The position numbers were made by a program, and so were the translations under genes. From positions 310,001-374,000 of the forward strand of contig BGKB01000047.1 in the NCBI GenBank assembly GCA_003116975.1: a stretch of 64,000 nt of DNA, in the 5' to 3' direction. The notes under the pieces are model-generated. The model searched no databases. It was given only the letters and a program-made list of their open reading frames with translations, and was not told the DNA's origin. The number at the start of each line of letters is the position of its first letter. Positions within the stretch are counted from its first letter, which is position 1. This document shows, one piece after another, positions 8,516 to 22,143 of the stretch. The stretch is from Aurantiochytrium sp. KH105. Lineage: Eukaryota; Sar; Bigyra; Thraustochytrida; Thraustochytriidae.

Positions 8516-9658
8516 ATGCAAAGGCGCAGCGCAGCCGTGATCGGCGCCGGCGTCGTGGGCCTTGCGACCGCTCGCGCGCTGGCCCAAAGAGGACTTGACG
8601 TCACCGTGCTCGAAAAAGGCGCGCAGGTGGCCAACGAGACCAGCGCAAGGAACAGCGGCGTCATCCATGGCGGAATGTACTATCCAGACGGGTCTCTCAA
8701 AGCCCGTGCCTGCGTTGCGGGTCGTCGGCTCCTCTACGAGTTCTGTGACGCCCATGCCGTGCCGTACCGTGTGCGGCAAAAACTCATTGTAGCCACCAGC
8801 GAGGACGAGCTCTCGACGCTGGACTCAATTTTGCAAAAGGCGCAAGCAGCTGGTCTCGACGAGGCTCATGGTGACGCGCTACGAAAGATTTCTGCCAAGG
8901 AGGCGAGCGAGCTCGAGCCTGAGCTGCAATGTACAGGAGCGCTCTTGAGCCCGCGTACTGGGGTCATTGACATTCATGCATACGTGCTTGCCTTACAGGG
9001 CGATGCGGAGGCCAATGGCGCAATGATAGCTTTTCAAACCTGGGTTGATCGCATCGAATCGCAGACCCAGGGAGGCTTTCTGGTCCAAACAAAGGAGAGC
9101 GGCGATTTTGAGTTTGATGTTGTAATTAATTGTGCTGGTCTAGGCGCCGTTGACGTGGCCAACGCACGGACAAGCCCGCCACCAGAGGCAATTCCTCGGG
9201 CGCGCTTTGCCAAAGGAAACTATTTTCGACTTGAAGGTTGCAAGACACCCTTTGAGAAGCTCATTTACCCAGTCCCCGAGGTGGGTGGCCTCGGCGTGCA
9301 CATTACCATCGACATCTCGGGGCAGGCTCGCTTTGGGCCCGATGTGCAATGGCTCGACGACAACCAGGACCCAAGTGCCATCGACTACACCGTCGACCCA
9401 TCGAGGGGAGAATCCTTTTATGCTTCAATTCGCAAGTATTGGCCAGGTCTTCCCGACGGCGCGCTGGCCCCAGATTTCTCTGGCGTTCGCCCGAAGTTAG
9501 ATGTGAGTGGCCCGCAGGACTTTACTATTCTTGGTCCAAGACAGCATGGTGCAAAAGGCCTTGTCCACTGCCTTGGCATCGAATCTCCAGGCCTCACATC
9601 CTCATTGGCATTGGCCAATCTTGTGGTAGATTGCGCTCTTGAAGACAGTAGTAGTTGA
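8516..9658 (+). CDS. L-2-hydroxyglutarate dehydrogenase-like FAD oxidoreductase
   Basis: The 380-residue protein of the DAO fold opens with the FAD-binding Rossmann motif VIGAGVVGLATARALAQRG ending in VLEK (residues 8-34). Next come ARNSGVIHGGMYY and SLKARACVAG, which match the L2HGDH/LhgO family. The C-terminal part has IYPVPEVGGLGVHIT and ARFGPDVQW, typical of the shorter bacterial-type members. The family oxidises L-2-hydroxyglutarate to 2-oxoglutarate and passes electrons to a quinone pool. The ATG at 8516 (GTAAAATGC) begins directly at the FAD motif. There is therefore no mitochondrial presequence, unlike the human enzyme (about 460 residues), which suggests a cytosolic enzyme or a broader 2-hydroxyacid substrate. 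Substrate identity is inferred. Confidence 0.8.
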   Translation: MQRRSAAVIGAGVVGLATARALAQRGLDVTVLEKGAQVANETSARNSGVIHGGMYYPDGSLKARACVAGRRLLYEFCDAHAVPYRVRQKLIVATSEDELSTLDSILQKAQAAGLDEAHGDALRKISAKEASELEPELQCTGALLSPRTGVIDIHAYVLALQGDAEANGAMIAFQTWVDRIESQTQGGFLVQTKESGDFEFDVVINCAGLGAVDVANARTSPPPEAIPRARFAKGNYFRLEGCKTPFEKLIYPVPEVGGLGVHITIDISGQARFGPDVQWLDDNQDPSAIDYTVDPSRGESFYASIRKYWPGLPDGALAPDFSGVRPKLDVSGPQDFTILGPRQHGAKGLVHCLGIESPGLTSSLALANLVVDCALEDSSS

Positions 9659-9857
9659 CGCACCTCCATTACAAAGTCTCGCAAAATCGTTTTCAATGAG
9701 AAGGTCGATCCAACTTTTCGGCTGACACGTTGGTCCAGCGTGCAAGCACATCCGGAGGAAAGTAGGACAGCTCAACCAAATCAAGTTGTGGGCTAGGGCT
9801 GGAGTATTATATCCTATTATGTTACGAGACTCGATCTTCGCAGTGCGCAAAGATATT

Positions 9858-12800
9858 TTATATAGCGTGACAACACTGCCTGAACTTGTCGCCAATGCAG
9901 TACCACGACGAGCGCCCGTCGCCGAAAACGATGCCCACGCTGAGTTCATCGGTTGAAAGGGTGGCACCTGCGATGCAAGAAGCGTCTGTGTCGCCTATCT
10001 CCTCGACAATCAATTCGATATCCAGGTCTTCCGTATTACGGATGCAAACACTGCGCGCAGATACAGTTAAACAGTGCCGGCCAGAAGACAGAAGACGCGT
10101 GTCTGTGACGACCTCATGAAGACGCACCTTGCCTAGTAGCTTGCCATTCACATGAGCCATCTGCAGCCAGAATTCACCCGAAACGCAATCGAGAACTTGC
10201 ACGAGGATTTTGCCGAGACGCGAAATGCAAAGTTGCGAAAGCGTGATGCGACCAGCCAGGTCGGGCGCCACGTCGATCGACCGCAAGAAGCGACCATCGC
10301 TCAGCGTATGAATGATCACATGACTGCTCATGACAGCACTCGAAGCGACCACATCGAGATCCGCATCGAGAGCAACGCCAGAAATCGGCGATGCTTGGAA
10401 ACCAACGAGCCAGTGCGCAGGCCCCTCAGCATCTGCCACAATCGGCTTCAAATCACGCTTTTTACCACGAAAGACAGCGAAGATGCGGTCCACAATGCCC
10501 GTCATAGAGCCGCTAGGCCCATCGCTGAGAGTGCGCATGTGCACTGGCGCCTGCTGCTCCTGAGTGCTCAATTCCCAAAGTTGCACGTCATCTTTTGCGC
10601 TTTCGTCGCTTGAACTGTTTGGTGTGCGCTCGCCAGGTTCCTTTGATCTTGACGCAGCATCAGATGCCGTACTTGTGGTTTGACTTTCGACCGGATTCGG
10701 ATCAGCGCGATTCTCAGCAAGCTCGCGAACCGTTGCCTCGGCATCCTTGGGTTCGACCAGCCTCCAGATAACCACAGAGCCATCCTGCGCGCCTGCTGCA
10801 AGCCAGCGCTGCCCGCGTCCCGTGCAAATGCACATGACAAGTCCGCTGCCGGCATGAAGACGTACACTCTGGAGAAGACGCCCATCCATTGCAGAGTGTA
10901 ACTTGATTGTATTGTCAGAATACCCACAGCAAGCCAGCGCGGTACCGTGTGCAAGGGCAACAGCAGCGGTGCTCCGAAGCGAAAGATCGCTCAAGCGCGG
11001 GTGAAACTGACGAAGAACGTAGGACGAGTCGTAAGAAGGGCACGGGAAACGCAAAGGGATCGACGCGCGTGGCTCGACCCGTATCTGCTGCTTGATATGT
11101 ATATCAGCGCCCTCCAGGCGGCCCTGACGTCCTTCGACCGTGAAAAGAACCTGCATGCTTTCCTGATACGATTGGGTGATGAACGACAAGTCCGTCGACT
11201 TCTTCATTTTGTTGCCCAAAGTTTGCAGCATTCCGCCACCCCCATTCAGTGAACGACGCGCGTCAGCATTCATTGCCAATGTCGGTGACGAGCCTGTATC
11301 TGTCGCTGTGTTGCTGACAACAGCACCAGCAGGTATTGCGAGATGCGGTGATGCTGAAGCGATGGTGCCATTGGCAAGAGGTAGACGTGGCGAGCCGACG
11401 CTCCTGCTTTTTGCAAGGTCGGTCGACGAGGCAATCAACGGGATCCTATCGCTCGGATCGGTTGCTGGACATGAAGTGGTTTGGGTCAAGGGCATCGGTT
11501 CCGCGGAGAGTGACATCGGAGATAGAGGCGAGCGGCCCGACTCGATGCGCTTGTCGGATATTGCAAAGAGGTACGAAGCCTTGGCACGTGAAGCCACCTG
11601 TTTGGCTGGTGGCGACAAAAACACCGCAATTGGCTCACTCGACCCAAGCCAGGACGCAGGACCAGTGACTTCTGTCTGCAGAATCACCCCCGGGTGAGCG
11701 CACTTTGGAAGAGGGCGAGGTTGTCGAGGAGGGTGCGGTTTCTTGAAGAGCTGCGATGGTGCGTGTCCAAAATTGGCGATCATGCCCTTCATCTCAGCCA
11801 CGGTGAGCTCCATCTCCATGTCATTATGGATTGCGTCCTCTAAAAAGTTTGACTGAAAGACATTGTGCACGCGTTCAGCCTCGGGGCCTCGCTGTTTATC
11901 GCCAAAAATGAGATCGATCCACTCGTGAATGTGCCTGCTCACATGTTCTCCTTCGAGCGCATCGCGATTCATGCGAACGAACTTCTCAGCCGACCCGTTG
12001 GCCCAGGGTGGAAGCACAACGTTGTCTACGCGATCGCCATTCTGCCGAACGCCCAAGTCGAGGTTGTTACGATTTTCGAAGAGTTCCGAAAAGTAATACC
12101 ACTCCGGGATCACCTCCTTGAAGTCCATGGGTGCAGTGAGGCAGTTGTTCCAGGTCTCCTGCACAGAGTGAAAGAGTCTTTCTGGATGGTCGATTTTGCC
12201 ACCTTGAAATTCCAGAAACTGAGCTGAAAAGGGTTCCACACGAAGCATGTAATACAAAACACTTGCCGAGGAGGAGTAGTGGCTTCGGTAAAGAAAGTGG
12301 GCCTCATTGCAGCCTTTTGCATCGCGACGTTGCTTCTGGAGCTCCTTTAGTCGCTTTTCGCCGAGTGCGCCGATAGGTTTGCTAAGATCGCGATAAACAG
12401 CCGGGTCTTCGAGGTCGAGAGTCGCCGATGTATAGTCTGCAAGGACCCAGGGGAAAACGGGGTACTGCGTCAAGTCGTTGTATGTCCGCCCCGCAGCCGT
12501 GTTCAGATGCATCAAGTACTCAAATGTCGACATTTCCCAGTTCACCCATTTGTCAGTCCATTCGCGAAGTTGTCCCAGCCTTTCGGGTGTAAATGCTTTG
12601 CGCTGAAGATTGGACTGCGCTAAACTGCTAGGTCCGCCAAGAGAGAGACGCGGAGGCTTTGCGCGAATAATATGCTGAAAGACGATGCGATTCTCTTCGG
12701 GTCCGCGAAAGTTGATCATGTAATTCTTTCGATTCACGAAGAAGAGCTCCAGCGCCGTTGGCAGCATGAGATACCTTCGCAGATTAATGTCCACGAGGTC

Positions 12801-15800
12801 TGACAATGCCCAGCAGCGCGGTCGTAGCCGATTTGCTTGTTCGTCTTCGTCATCATCGAGCCACCATTGACTTAGCTTCTGGGCTTGAAAAGGCGGCGAT
12901 GGCGCAACCGAGCGCCGGCGCCGGAACAGTTGACGCGGGTCCTTTGTTGCATCGCGACTGTTGCCACGCGCACGCGTGCGCCCACGCCCGCGTTCTCGGA
13001 CAGAAAACGGTTTGTAGGGCCGCTCGGTGTCAGCATCGGGAAACCCACCCTGCTGGGCCACAATGTCGCCGTAAAAGTAGAGATGGTGAGCCGTGAGATC
13101 AATGCGACCCCGCACGACACAGATGGGCAGAATCAGCTCGCACTCGACCGTTTCCTTGACCTCTTCGTTGCGCGCTCCGTAATGGACCGAGTTGTATTCG
13201 ACGACATCCCACTCTGATGAGGAAATCGCTGTTGACGTGTCTTGCGAGTCGCAACGACCCAAATCCTGTGCTGGTGGGAGAGTACGCGTCGGCCCAGGCG
13301 TCGTCGACGACGAAGATGAAGCAAGTGAGTCCTCGGTTGGCGTACTTGTCGGCAGTGGAGGATCCAAGATCGGGCTCTTCCCAGGGGACTGGGACGGACT
13401 ATCCCTCGGAGAACGTGGGAGGGCTGGCTCTGGGCCGGCTCGCGGAGATATCCCCTCGCAACGCATCGTTTCGGGGCGAACTGGGACGAGAGGCGGCGAG
13501 ACCGAGAGTGACGACGTTCGTCGAGAGCCCAATCCTGCAGACCCAAACGCGCGACGAAGGCGCAAGCGCATTCTCAAATCATTCTCGCGACGATCAAGTT
13601 TCCAGTATTCGTTGCCAGCAATCGGGACCAATGGAAAGCTTTGTGAGAGGATGCCTGGACTGACTGCTGCGGTCCGGAGCAAGGCCTTCCACTGTCGTCG
13701 CGCCTCACTATCCGTTTCGTGCAACGCACGCAGCACCGTGGACTTGCGGACTTCCTCTTCATAACTATCGAGACATTTCTGCTTTGCCTGCGTGTCGAGT
13801 TGCCTGGCAAGTTCCTTGCGCTTGCTCGAGAGCGTTTGCACGCCACGCTCGAGCCAATGCACGCGCGCTTCGCGATGCAAAAGGTGGAAGGAGTCAAAGA
13901 GATGTTCTTCATGCAGCAAGTGCGTTCTTAGGCGCTCAGTTTCAGCGCCTTCGATCCATGAAAGTGGGAAGAGGCTCTCCGAGGTTTCAGAGTATCCCCA
14001 GCCCAGATCATCTTGTTCTGGCAGCCAATCGCAGCGAATGAGTCGCACAATGTCGTTGGAAAAGGAAGTTTCACTGGAGTTGAGCTCGGCGCATACCTTT
14101 TTCACGCAAGTGCACAGAATCTCGACGAGATCGCCATGATCTTCGTTTGCGGCAAGCGTCTTGAGCGTGCAGCAGAGGTCAATGCAAAGTACAGTGAGGC
14201 GATCAATGTCTCCGCTCACGAGCGGCATCTCGGGTCCATCGACCAAAACAAAGTTGTCGCCGCCCCCAAATGAGGACTGTCGTTGCCGTTGCTGACGTTG
14301 TGGTGTTTGCGTCGCATTCTCGCCTCGACCGGTAGTGGAAGACTCCACGTCCCGCGCCGAAAGGTTGCTGTTTGATCGAAGATCTTGTGTGTCCGTCATG
14401 AATCCCGCGTGCTGGGTCTCGATTCGTCCCGGAAGAGAGAGAGGGGGCATCGGGGGCGCCGTTGGACTCCCACCCAGGGAGCTCGCCATCGTGAACGGAG
14501 ATCCGAGCATAGACGGGCGGTTCGCTCCCGGATTCAGAGGAGTGCGTGTGAGCGATGTGTGCGAAAGGGGGCTCGGGTTGCCGAAACTCCCCAGTTCCCG
14601 AGGACTCGAAAGGGCGCTGGACAGCGTACTGTTGTGACGACGCCGAAAGGGTGTTTGCAGCGACGCCGCAGGGTCCAAAATACCAAAGTGCTCCAAGACC
14701 CGGATCAGAAGTCGTGCGTTTGAGGCTGCTGACTCCCGAAGCATCGAAAGCGACGGCGGGCGCCCAACTCGGCGCGTGGGACCAGCATGTTCGCGAGACT
14801 CGCTCTTCATATCCTGATCTGGAGTCTCTGCTCCATCAATTTTGCGAACAAGCTGCTGAAGTTGACGAGCGATCATGCCCACAATCAGCCACGCTTCCCC
14901 TCCAGGCGCGCTTGGCGGCGAAGACGCTATATGTTGCAAGTCGCTATCGGTGAGCGCGGGAGGCGCGTGCGGCGAAAGTCGCGCTCTACATGCGTTGATC
15001 ATTTGCAGAGCCGCGTCGTCGAGAAGACCCGCCTCAAAAAAGGCTGGCTCCGCGCGGTGCAAGCGGGCGCCCCAGCGCTGATAGCTTGCCTCCTGTTGCA
15101 AATAGAGACTTGAACGCGCTTCTCGTTGGGTTTGCACCTCCTGGACGCTTTCGTGTTGAGGGAAAAGACGTTGTATCAGCAACGAGGTTTCATCTGCAAG
15201 ATCCATAAGCGCAGCTTTCGTCGACACTGACCTTGGGACGTCTGCTCTTGGTTCTTCGATTGAGTCCACGCTCGTTCGCGCACGTACGAGCTCGCCGCAC
15301 CCAACTTTGCAAAGCAAACGCAAGTGCTCGCGCGTACGCGATGCAACGTCCGACGCTGCGCGCATACTGGATTCGGGGTGATACAGGTGTTTGTTCGCGC
15401 GCTTGATGAGCATGTACAAGAGATGAGCTCGAAGAAGACTTGTTTGCTCCAAACCATGCGCACTGGCCTGGGCGTCAATAAATCCCAAGGCCTTCCACAG
15501 TGCACGAGGGCCATCCTCGTTGCTTTCGCCTCCTCCTCGACGTTCAAGGGCTTCGCCGGTGCTACGAGAGCGCTGTAGTCCAAGCAAGGGACCACTTCTG
15601 GCCTGCGGAGGTGCATGGGCGAAAATAAGATGCTGCTGCGATGGCTGCTGCTGATGCGATGGCTGCTGCTGCTGATGTTGATGGTGAAGGTGGTGTGCAT
15701 TGGTAGAAGAAATGTACGAGGTCCCTATCAAACGATGGAAGACGCAAGTGCTCATAATTTCAAGAGCAGCCTGCCGCACAGGCCCGCCACTTGCTTGAGA

Positions 15801-18800
15801 AACGCGACCAAGCGCCAGACGCAGCAACCATGTCTCCCATCCCTGCAATTGCGTGACGAGCGTCCGATTGTGTGCGCGCATACGGGGGTTAGACAGCACG
15901 AGCAGACGATTGACTCGTTTAAGTCCAGCCAACTGGACCTCTTCGGAAGTTTTGGGTGAAAGTAAAAGTCCAAAAACGACACGAAGAGCCAGCGGGTAAA
16001 CAACTTCTCCCTCAAATGAGAGATCTGAGCTTTCGAGTGACAACCCTGTGCACAATCCATCTGCATCAAAGTCGGCGCCAAGGGTAAATGCCAAGAGCGC
16101 GTCCACGACTTGAAGTGATGGTGACGCCGCAGAAGACTTTGTGAGGTAGTCCTGCATGAGTGAAGCGTGTTCAACGTCAAAGCAAAAGAAGCCCGTTGGA
16201 GCACCAATCGATCTACGGTCACTGAGACCCTTGGGTTCCAGTGAGCCCCCAGTACGAATTGCATAAACGTGGATAAGTTCAATCGCCAATATTTGCACCT
16301 CAGTAGACGGCGAGCGTAAAAGATCCCACAAGAAGAAAAGATTACCCTGTGCTTGCAGATGCCCGAGCAGATCAGGCAAGCGCTGCGCGCGTGCTCTGCT
16401 AATGAGTGAGACGAGCAGGCGCAATGGACCTTTGACCTGGTGAACGTTCTCCTTTTGAGCTTGGCAAAAATCAACAAGATGACCAATTTCGCTTTTTGCA
16501 ATGCCACTCCACGTACACCCGGGATGCTGCTGTCCTTCGGATGACTCCTGTGTGCAGCAAATGTTGCGAGCCTGTTGGTCCGCCAAGGGGCACAGAAGTG
16601 ATGGCGCAAGACGAAAACCATTGAAGCGCTGTCCTCCGCACATGGTTGCATCAACGAGTCCGAGGAGAGCTTTCCGGCATCGCACAACGTCCTCTCGTGT
16701 GAGCGCATGTTTGCTCTGTCGTCGAGAAATGTGGGGATGTGCAATTTCTTCGGGTAAGTAGTAGTGAAAGCAAAGTGCATCAAGAAGAGGACGCACCCCA
16801 ACGACTTTACGGACAAGGTCATAGCGCATTCCAAGATGGTGATGAAGAACTCGGAACAGATTGACCTGGACGTCGAGTGGTGCGCTGGCCCAGATTGCAA
16901 AGTCGAAAAGAAATCGCATCGAGGCGGTGAGCAAGCATCGCCCGGGAGGTGGGAGCGCAGTACGATAAATAGACGAAGAGGAAGCGGCGGCGCCTCGAAT
17001 CTGCGTCGCTGCGCTCATGTCTTGAGGTGTCGGTGCACTTTGGCGTGCTCTCGATACAGCCGCGGCTTGCAAACGTGAATCTCTGTTCCCTTTTTGATCT
17101 CGCCCTCCCTTTTGGTCTTGTGTTCGCTCATGCTGATCTCGTAGACCTTGTAACTCTCCATCAACTTCAAAGACGGGGCTTGCGCGGATATTCCCATTTC
17201 CATTTCCATACCCATTTCCATTCAAATAAGATGCAACGGGAGCTCCGCGATGAGGTGACGTGGAAGACTTTGACTGTGAGGTGGCAGCCGAGTCCAGAAC
17301 GACGTTGTTTGTCGATCTGCAGTAAAGGAGTGAGGTTGCGTCCACAAGGCTTGCGAGAGCCATCACCAGTTCAGAAACGAGAGCGTCAGCGCAACAGCTG
17401 ACAAGCACCGCGCGAAGTAGATTCAGCAGGTCCTCGCCTTGCACAATCCAAACGTGTCCAGCCCGACGTTGCGAGGTGCCAAGACAAAGCTCAAAAGAGA
17501 CCAGGTCAGCCAAGAGGGAGATGACGCGGGTCGCAAGGTCTGCGTCCACATCGCACGTCATTCGCACAGCGTGCGCGGCATCGTGCACGGTCTCGAGGAG
17601 CAGTGGAAAAAGGCTTCGCATGCCCCCTACGCTCGCCAAAACATCACTAAGAAGCCTTCGATGAACGACTCGCGCACAATCTTGCATAAAGACGCCCTTG
17701 TAACCGCTGGCGCTTAAATCTGTGCAATACACCATGCCTCGCATTGTGAGTGCGCGTCGCACATGCTTTGCGTCCCAAGAGAATACAGTGGCAGCATGAA
17801 GCGCGGGCGGAAGCCGGTGCCAGCGCTTGGCAGAAGTGTGTGTAACGAGCTGCTCCCGCGCATTCGTACGAATGGTATCCCATGTTTGCTGAAGCGAGCC
17901 AAAGGAGCCACTATACATGTCATAAGGCACTGACGTCGTCGCAGTAGGAAGATCGACGAGCGTGGTCGTGCCCGCTGAGGACAAGTCGCCTGATGACTCC
18001 GAAGGGTTAAAGGAGGAAGAGGCCCATGGCGCATTGGCAGCTGCAGCGGCGACTGCGTCGATCGGACCGAGTCCACCGGCGCCCATACCGGAAGGACTTT
18101 TTGCTTCTTCTTGAACTTCAAAAGGTTCCGAGGAGTCCAAAAGCCCTGCAGGGAACAGACCAGACCCGTCAGGGCGAGTGTGCAGATCGCAGAGATTACG
18201 AATATCGTCCTCAGAAAGAGCTTTTTTCAAAAGTATAGCGCGAGCCATTTGTCCGTAAAATGGCATGGCGTCTTCTGCAAAGGATTTGGCGCCAAGAGCA
18301 GAAGCGCACACGCTTGTTGAAAAGCATTCAATATTTTTGGAAAAATTCGGCAGTCCAATGCGCTCCGTACACACCCTTTTCGCGTCAACGTAGATGGAAA
18401 GACGGGGGTTGGAGAAGCTAAAGGACGGGGGGTCAAGAACGACACTAATCCAGTGCCATCCGCTCGACTTCTGTGCGCAGCTTGTGGTGAACAATTCGTT
18501 CTTCACCTTGACGATGTCGACAAGCTCGCCCTTTGCATTGTTGCCAGCTTTGAAGGCCTCGACAACAATGTTCCGGCAAAGTTTGATGATTCCATTCGCA
18601 TCGGCGCTCGTGACTCCTTTGTGTTCGAGCGAAACCTCGATACCTTCACCCGTTTGCTGATTGCGCATGCTCCAGAGGACCGTGCGACGAGGTGGGCAAG
18701 TCACGGCTGGTGTTTCGGAGTTCCGCCGCGGCCGCAAACCAGATACACCGTTGGTGCTCGTCATTCCGGGAACGGATGTGTCGCCACGAAGTTCTTGCAA

Positions 18801-20642
18801 GAAAATACTATCGAAGTCCAATGACGCGGGAGGCATTTCACGTTCACGTGGTGTATGTACAGAGGGCGGGGTGATGGACTCCCCGGGTGGAACGGTCGGG
18901 CCCTGCTCCCGAAACCACATTCCAAAGGTAAAGCCTTCGGCAGGCCACGATAGCAGGTCCTCCCCAAGCACTCCGAAATTCTGCGATTCTTGGGGCAGAG
19001 ACGCAGCATCAACTTCTGGAAAATGCAAATACTCTTGCGGCGTGTGCACCTGGGCAGATGTGAGCAGCACGGATCGCAAGATTTCCAGGGCAAAAATCCC
19101 ATTTTTGCGCTCCTTGTACGAAAGAGAGCCCCATCGGAAAAGAGGTGTCGAAACGATGGTGAATGCCGCGTGTGAATAGGTTTGCGTACCGAGAATGCAG
19201 AGAAACCGGAGGAGCTTGTCACGGACGATGCGCTCAAGGTCACGAAGGGCCCAGTCTGGGCTTGTACTAGACGCCAAATATCTGTCATCCCCGTTGGGAG
19301 CGCCGAAAAACGTAACGAGTGCACGCTCGAGAATGCTTTCTTGTAGACAGAGTGCGAGACTGGCTTCATTCCACGAAACTAGTTCGCATAGTCGATCAAG
19401 AAGGAGAACTTGGAGTGTGGGCATCTTTTGCAATTGGCGCAAGAGGCTAAAGAAGATAAAATTGAGCTGGCGAGGATTGCGTATGACGGGCAATGCGCGA
19501 CCCTCGCTGGGCACCGTGAAGAAGTTACTTTGAACGAGCATGTCAAAGTGCGAGTCCAATGCGCGACTGTGATCCTTGTTGCACAGTTGGTAAACGCGGT
19601 CATACCACCCCGATTTGTCCGCGTCGGCCTGCCATTCGCGCTCGCGCGTTCGGTCTTTCACATCATGCGCGCCTTCTACGTCATTAAGCGAGGAGGGGCT
19701 TACCGCGACGTCCACCTTCTTCGAAGGAGCACGGATACCCTGTCCATTGGTGAGCATATCCAGTACTAGACTTGGTGGAGCAGAAGGAGGAGGAGTAGAA
19801 GGAGGAGAAGGAGGAGCAAAAGTGACAGGACCAACGCTATTTGGTAATGAACTTGACGATCGGGCGTTGCTGGTTCCGGATTCGACGTGGAGGTTGTTTC
19901 CGTGCAAGTGCGCTCCGTTTGAGCTGTGGACATGGCCATTGTGTTGTCGTGGTTTGATCCCCTTTTTGTGGAATTCGCCATCTTGTTGCGCAGGATCGAA
20001 CGTTTTAAAGGGCTTGAACGGCTTGGGGAGAATGATCGAGCCTTTCGGCGGAAGCGAAGACCCAGAAATGCTGCTGTTGCTGCTGGTGCTGCCGCTGCCG
20101 CCGCCGAGACCTGGCATACTTGGTTCACTACCCCTAAGGCTCCGAGTCTTTGTGCTGTCTCGTTTTTGCGAAGGGGGTAATGCGAGGAGGTCACTGCTGC
20201 AGAAAGAAGACATACCCGGAACAGAAGAAGCTGTCAATGGTTTTCCAGATCCAGATTTTGGCGTGGGAAAGCCAACGCTTTCCCACTCATGGTCAGCGCT
20301 GCCCGTACTCCCACCTGGAGACATGCTTCGCAAAGTCTCGTGGGCGCTGCGCAGGGAAGAAGAAGATCCAGATTTGCGCAGGGGTCGCGCCGTCGCCCTG
20401 GCCTCTGCGAGAGTGGCGTCCCTTGCAGTTGGCACGAAGATTGTAGACGTTGACGTCGTTGCTCTCCGACTGCTTCCGCTGCTCGAGATACTCGGGCTGC
20501 TTGCCACGCTTCTCGAAGAGGAAAAGGACTCGCGACTTGCATCTCTATCACCAGCCGCAGCACTCGCATTCGCACGTGTTTCTACGCCCACATCCGAGCT
20601 TTGCGGAGGTCTAGCGACGACAGCAGTAGCGACGGCAGCGGT

Positions 20643-20678
<36 letters not shown>

Positions 20679-20888
20679 TGTGGCGGCAGGGTCGGCGGGC
20701 TCGGCCTGGTGCATGGCTGCGGTTCCAGGGTCTTTTTCGCGCCAGGAAACGTGCGCAGGCTGCTTCTTCGCGGCAGCCTGCGTGGCCCACGGCTCGCGCT
20801 GCTGCTCGGCTGTTCCTTCGTGCGACTGCTGGACCTCGTCGTCGTCGCCGAGGTTCTGCTCCAGGGCCGCGTCCCGCGGAGCGCGCAT
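9858..20888 (-). CDS. Giant BEACH-WD40 protein (neurobeachin/Lvs type)
   Basis: One uninterrupted frame encodes 3676 residues. The first 500 or so residues are low-complexity, with an Ala run encoded by an AGC/CAG repeat near 20643-20679. A concanavalin-like lectin region follows at about 645-905 (FTFGMWFREQG to MPFYGQMARAILLKKALSEDD). A long helical middle follows, with a Gln/His-rich patch near 1735-1760. Then come a PH-BEACH module (about 2575-2755, starting near CVVRGRIDLTAHHLYFYGD) and the BEACH domain at about 2772-3047 (WEMSTFEYLMHLNTAAGRTY, YPVFPWVLADY, LSKPIGAL, FDHP-like IDHPERLF, GDKQRGPEA, FGHAPSQLF). A few WD40 repeats (about 3293-3676) end the protein. BEACH proteins are scaffolds in vesicle, lysosome and autophagy trafficking. 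The order lectin/PH-BEACH/WD40 fits the neurobeachin-LRBA/Lvs group; exact subfamily is not resolved. The helix after RGPEA departs from the usual NVF-H-x3-YEG form. Confidence 0.93.
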
Positions 20889-21162
20889 CTAGTCTCGGGC
20901 GCGCGAGCGAGCGGGGGGTCGGCAAGTTCAAAAGCTCGCCGCGCCGCGCCCTTTCCGGGGCGGGCGGGCGAGCGGGCGGGCGGGGGGGGGGGGCGCGGGC
21001 GGAGGATCGAGCGCGGCTCGTTGCACCGCGCCGCGCTGCTACCGCTGCGTGCGCGCGCCGGGCCTGCGTCGCGCGGCTCGCACGCAGGCCTTTCGAGCGT
21101 GACGGCTGCGCGTTTTGCTTGCTTGCTTTCTTTGCGAATCCTGCGTGGCTTTCTTTCCCTTT

Positions 21163-21223
<61 letters not shown>

Positions 21224-22143
21224 ATTTCTTTCTTTAGGCTATTTCTTTCTCGCTTGGCTCCACTGTGCGCGCCCGCATTAACTATAAAATTAAAATTAAC
21301 TATTTCCACAGGCCCATTCTGCACTGTGCGAGCGTCTATTTTCCACTGTGATGCCTATACTCGTATTCCTCCTCCTGGCGAGGCGCCGGCCGGCCACATT
21401 TCCTCGCAGACGATGATTGGCCGCTCGCTCGCCGTGCAGCAAGGCCCAGGCTCTCTAGCCTGCCGGGCTAGACGCACGCGTTTCTGCCTTGGTATTCGCG
21501 ATGTCCCGACCCCGACTCCACCACTATTGCCTGCAAACCGGCCCTGTCTTCTGTTGTCGACTCCGTTCACCTCCTTCATCCTGCTCCATCATTCTCCATC
21601 TCCATCCTCGTCCTCCTCCATCATCATCTCCATCTCCCCGTGCAATCCGAGTGGCTCCGGCCGGGCAGCCCGAGAACGGTGGTCGCGCAAAGGAGGGCTC
21701 CGCAGGTGCCGCGGTGTGCAGCCAGGGTGACGCAAGGGCTCGGCGCAGCGCGGATGACGCAAGCCCTGTTGAGGTCATGACGTCCTCGGGACCAAACGAT
21801 GCACGCTCGCACGTGGAATGGCGTCCGGAGTCCGTCATTGGCGGCGATCCACACTCCGCCACAAAGAAAGGAGCGGACTCGACGCTGCGGAATCCAAACC
21901 TCGATCTCTGAGCATCCACGCGCCAGGGCAGGCGGCACTGGCGGGCGCGACGAGACGAGACGAGACGAGACGGAGAGACGCACGCGCGCGCGCCGCAAGA
22001 CGTGCACGTTGGGGCCACTGGACGGAAGGGCGAAGGAGGAGAGAGGAGACTGACCCCGCGTCGCAGAGTCCTGCGATCCATCCAAGTTTGCTTTGGATTG
22101 GAGCAACTTCGAGAAGACGAGCAGAGAAAGCAAGCTGCGGCGC
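20889..22143. promoter_or_regulatory. Divergent spacer between BEACH and BioF-like genes
   Basis: This 1.25-kb spacer contains a G-run near 20984-20992, a long (CTTT)n tract at about 21161-21234, an AT-rich island near 21281-21305, the motif GGCCCATTCTGCACT at 21311-21325 (one mismatch to 3214-3228), and an ACGAG period-5 array at about 21949-21972. Long frames on both strands here lack domains and reflect GC-rich sequence. No gene is called. Confidence 0.4.
21161..21234. repeat. (CTTT)n microsatellite
   Basis: An almost perfect CTTT tetranucleotide tract of about 74 bases, with one TTCA interruption near its end. It lies in the spacer between two divergent genes, about 270 bases upstream of the BEACH gene start. 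Confidence 0.95.

Noticed and set aside
19615-20892. 425-codon plus-strand frame antisense to the BEACH N terminus
   Set aside because: Composition mirrors the low-complexity sense strand, and it has no recognisable domain.
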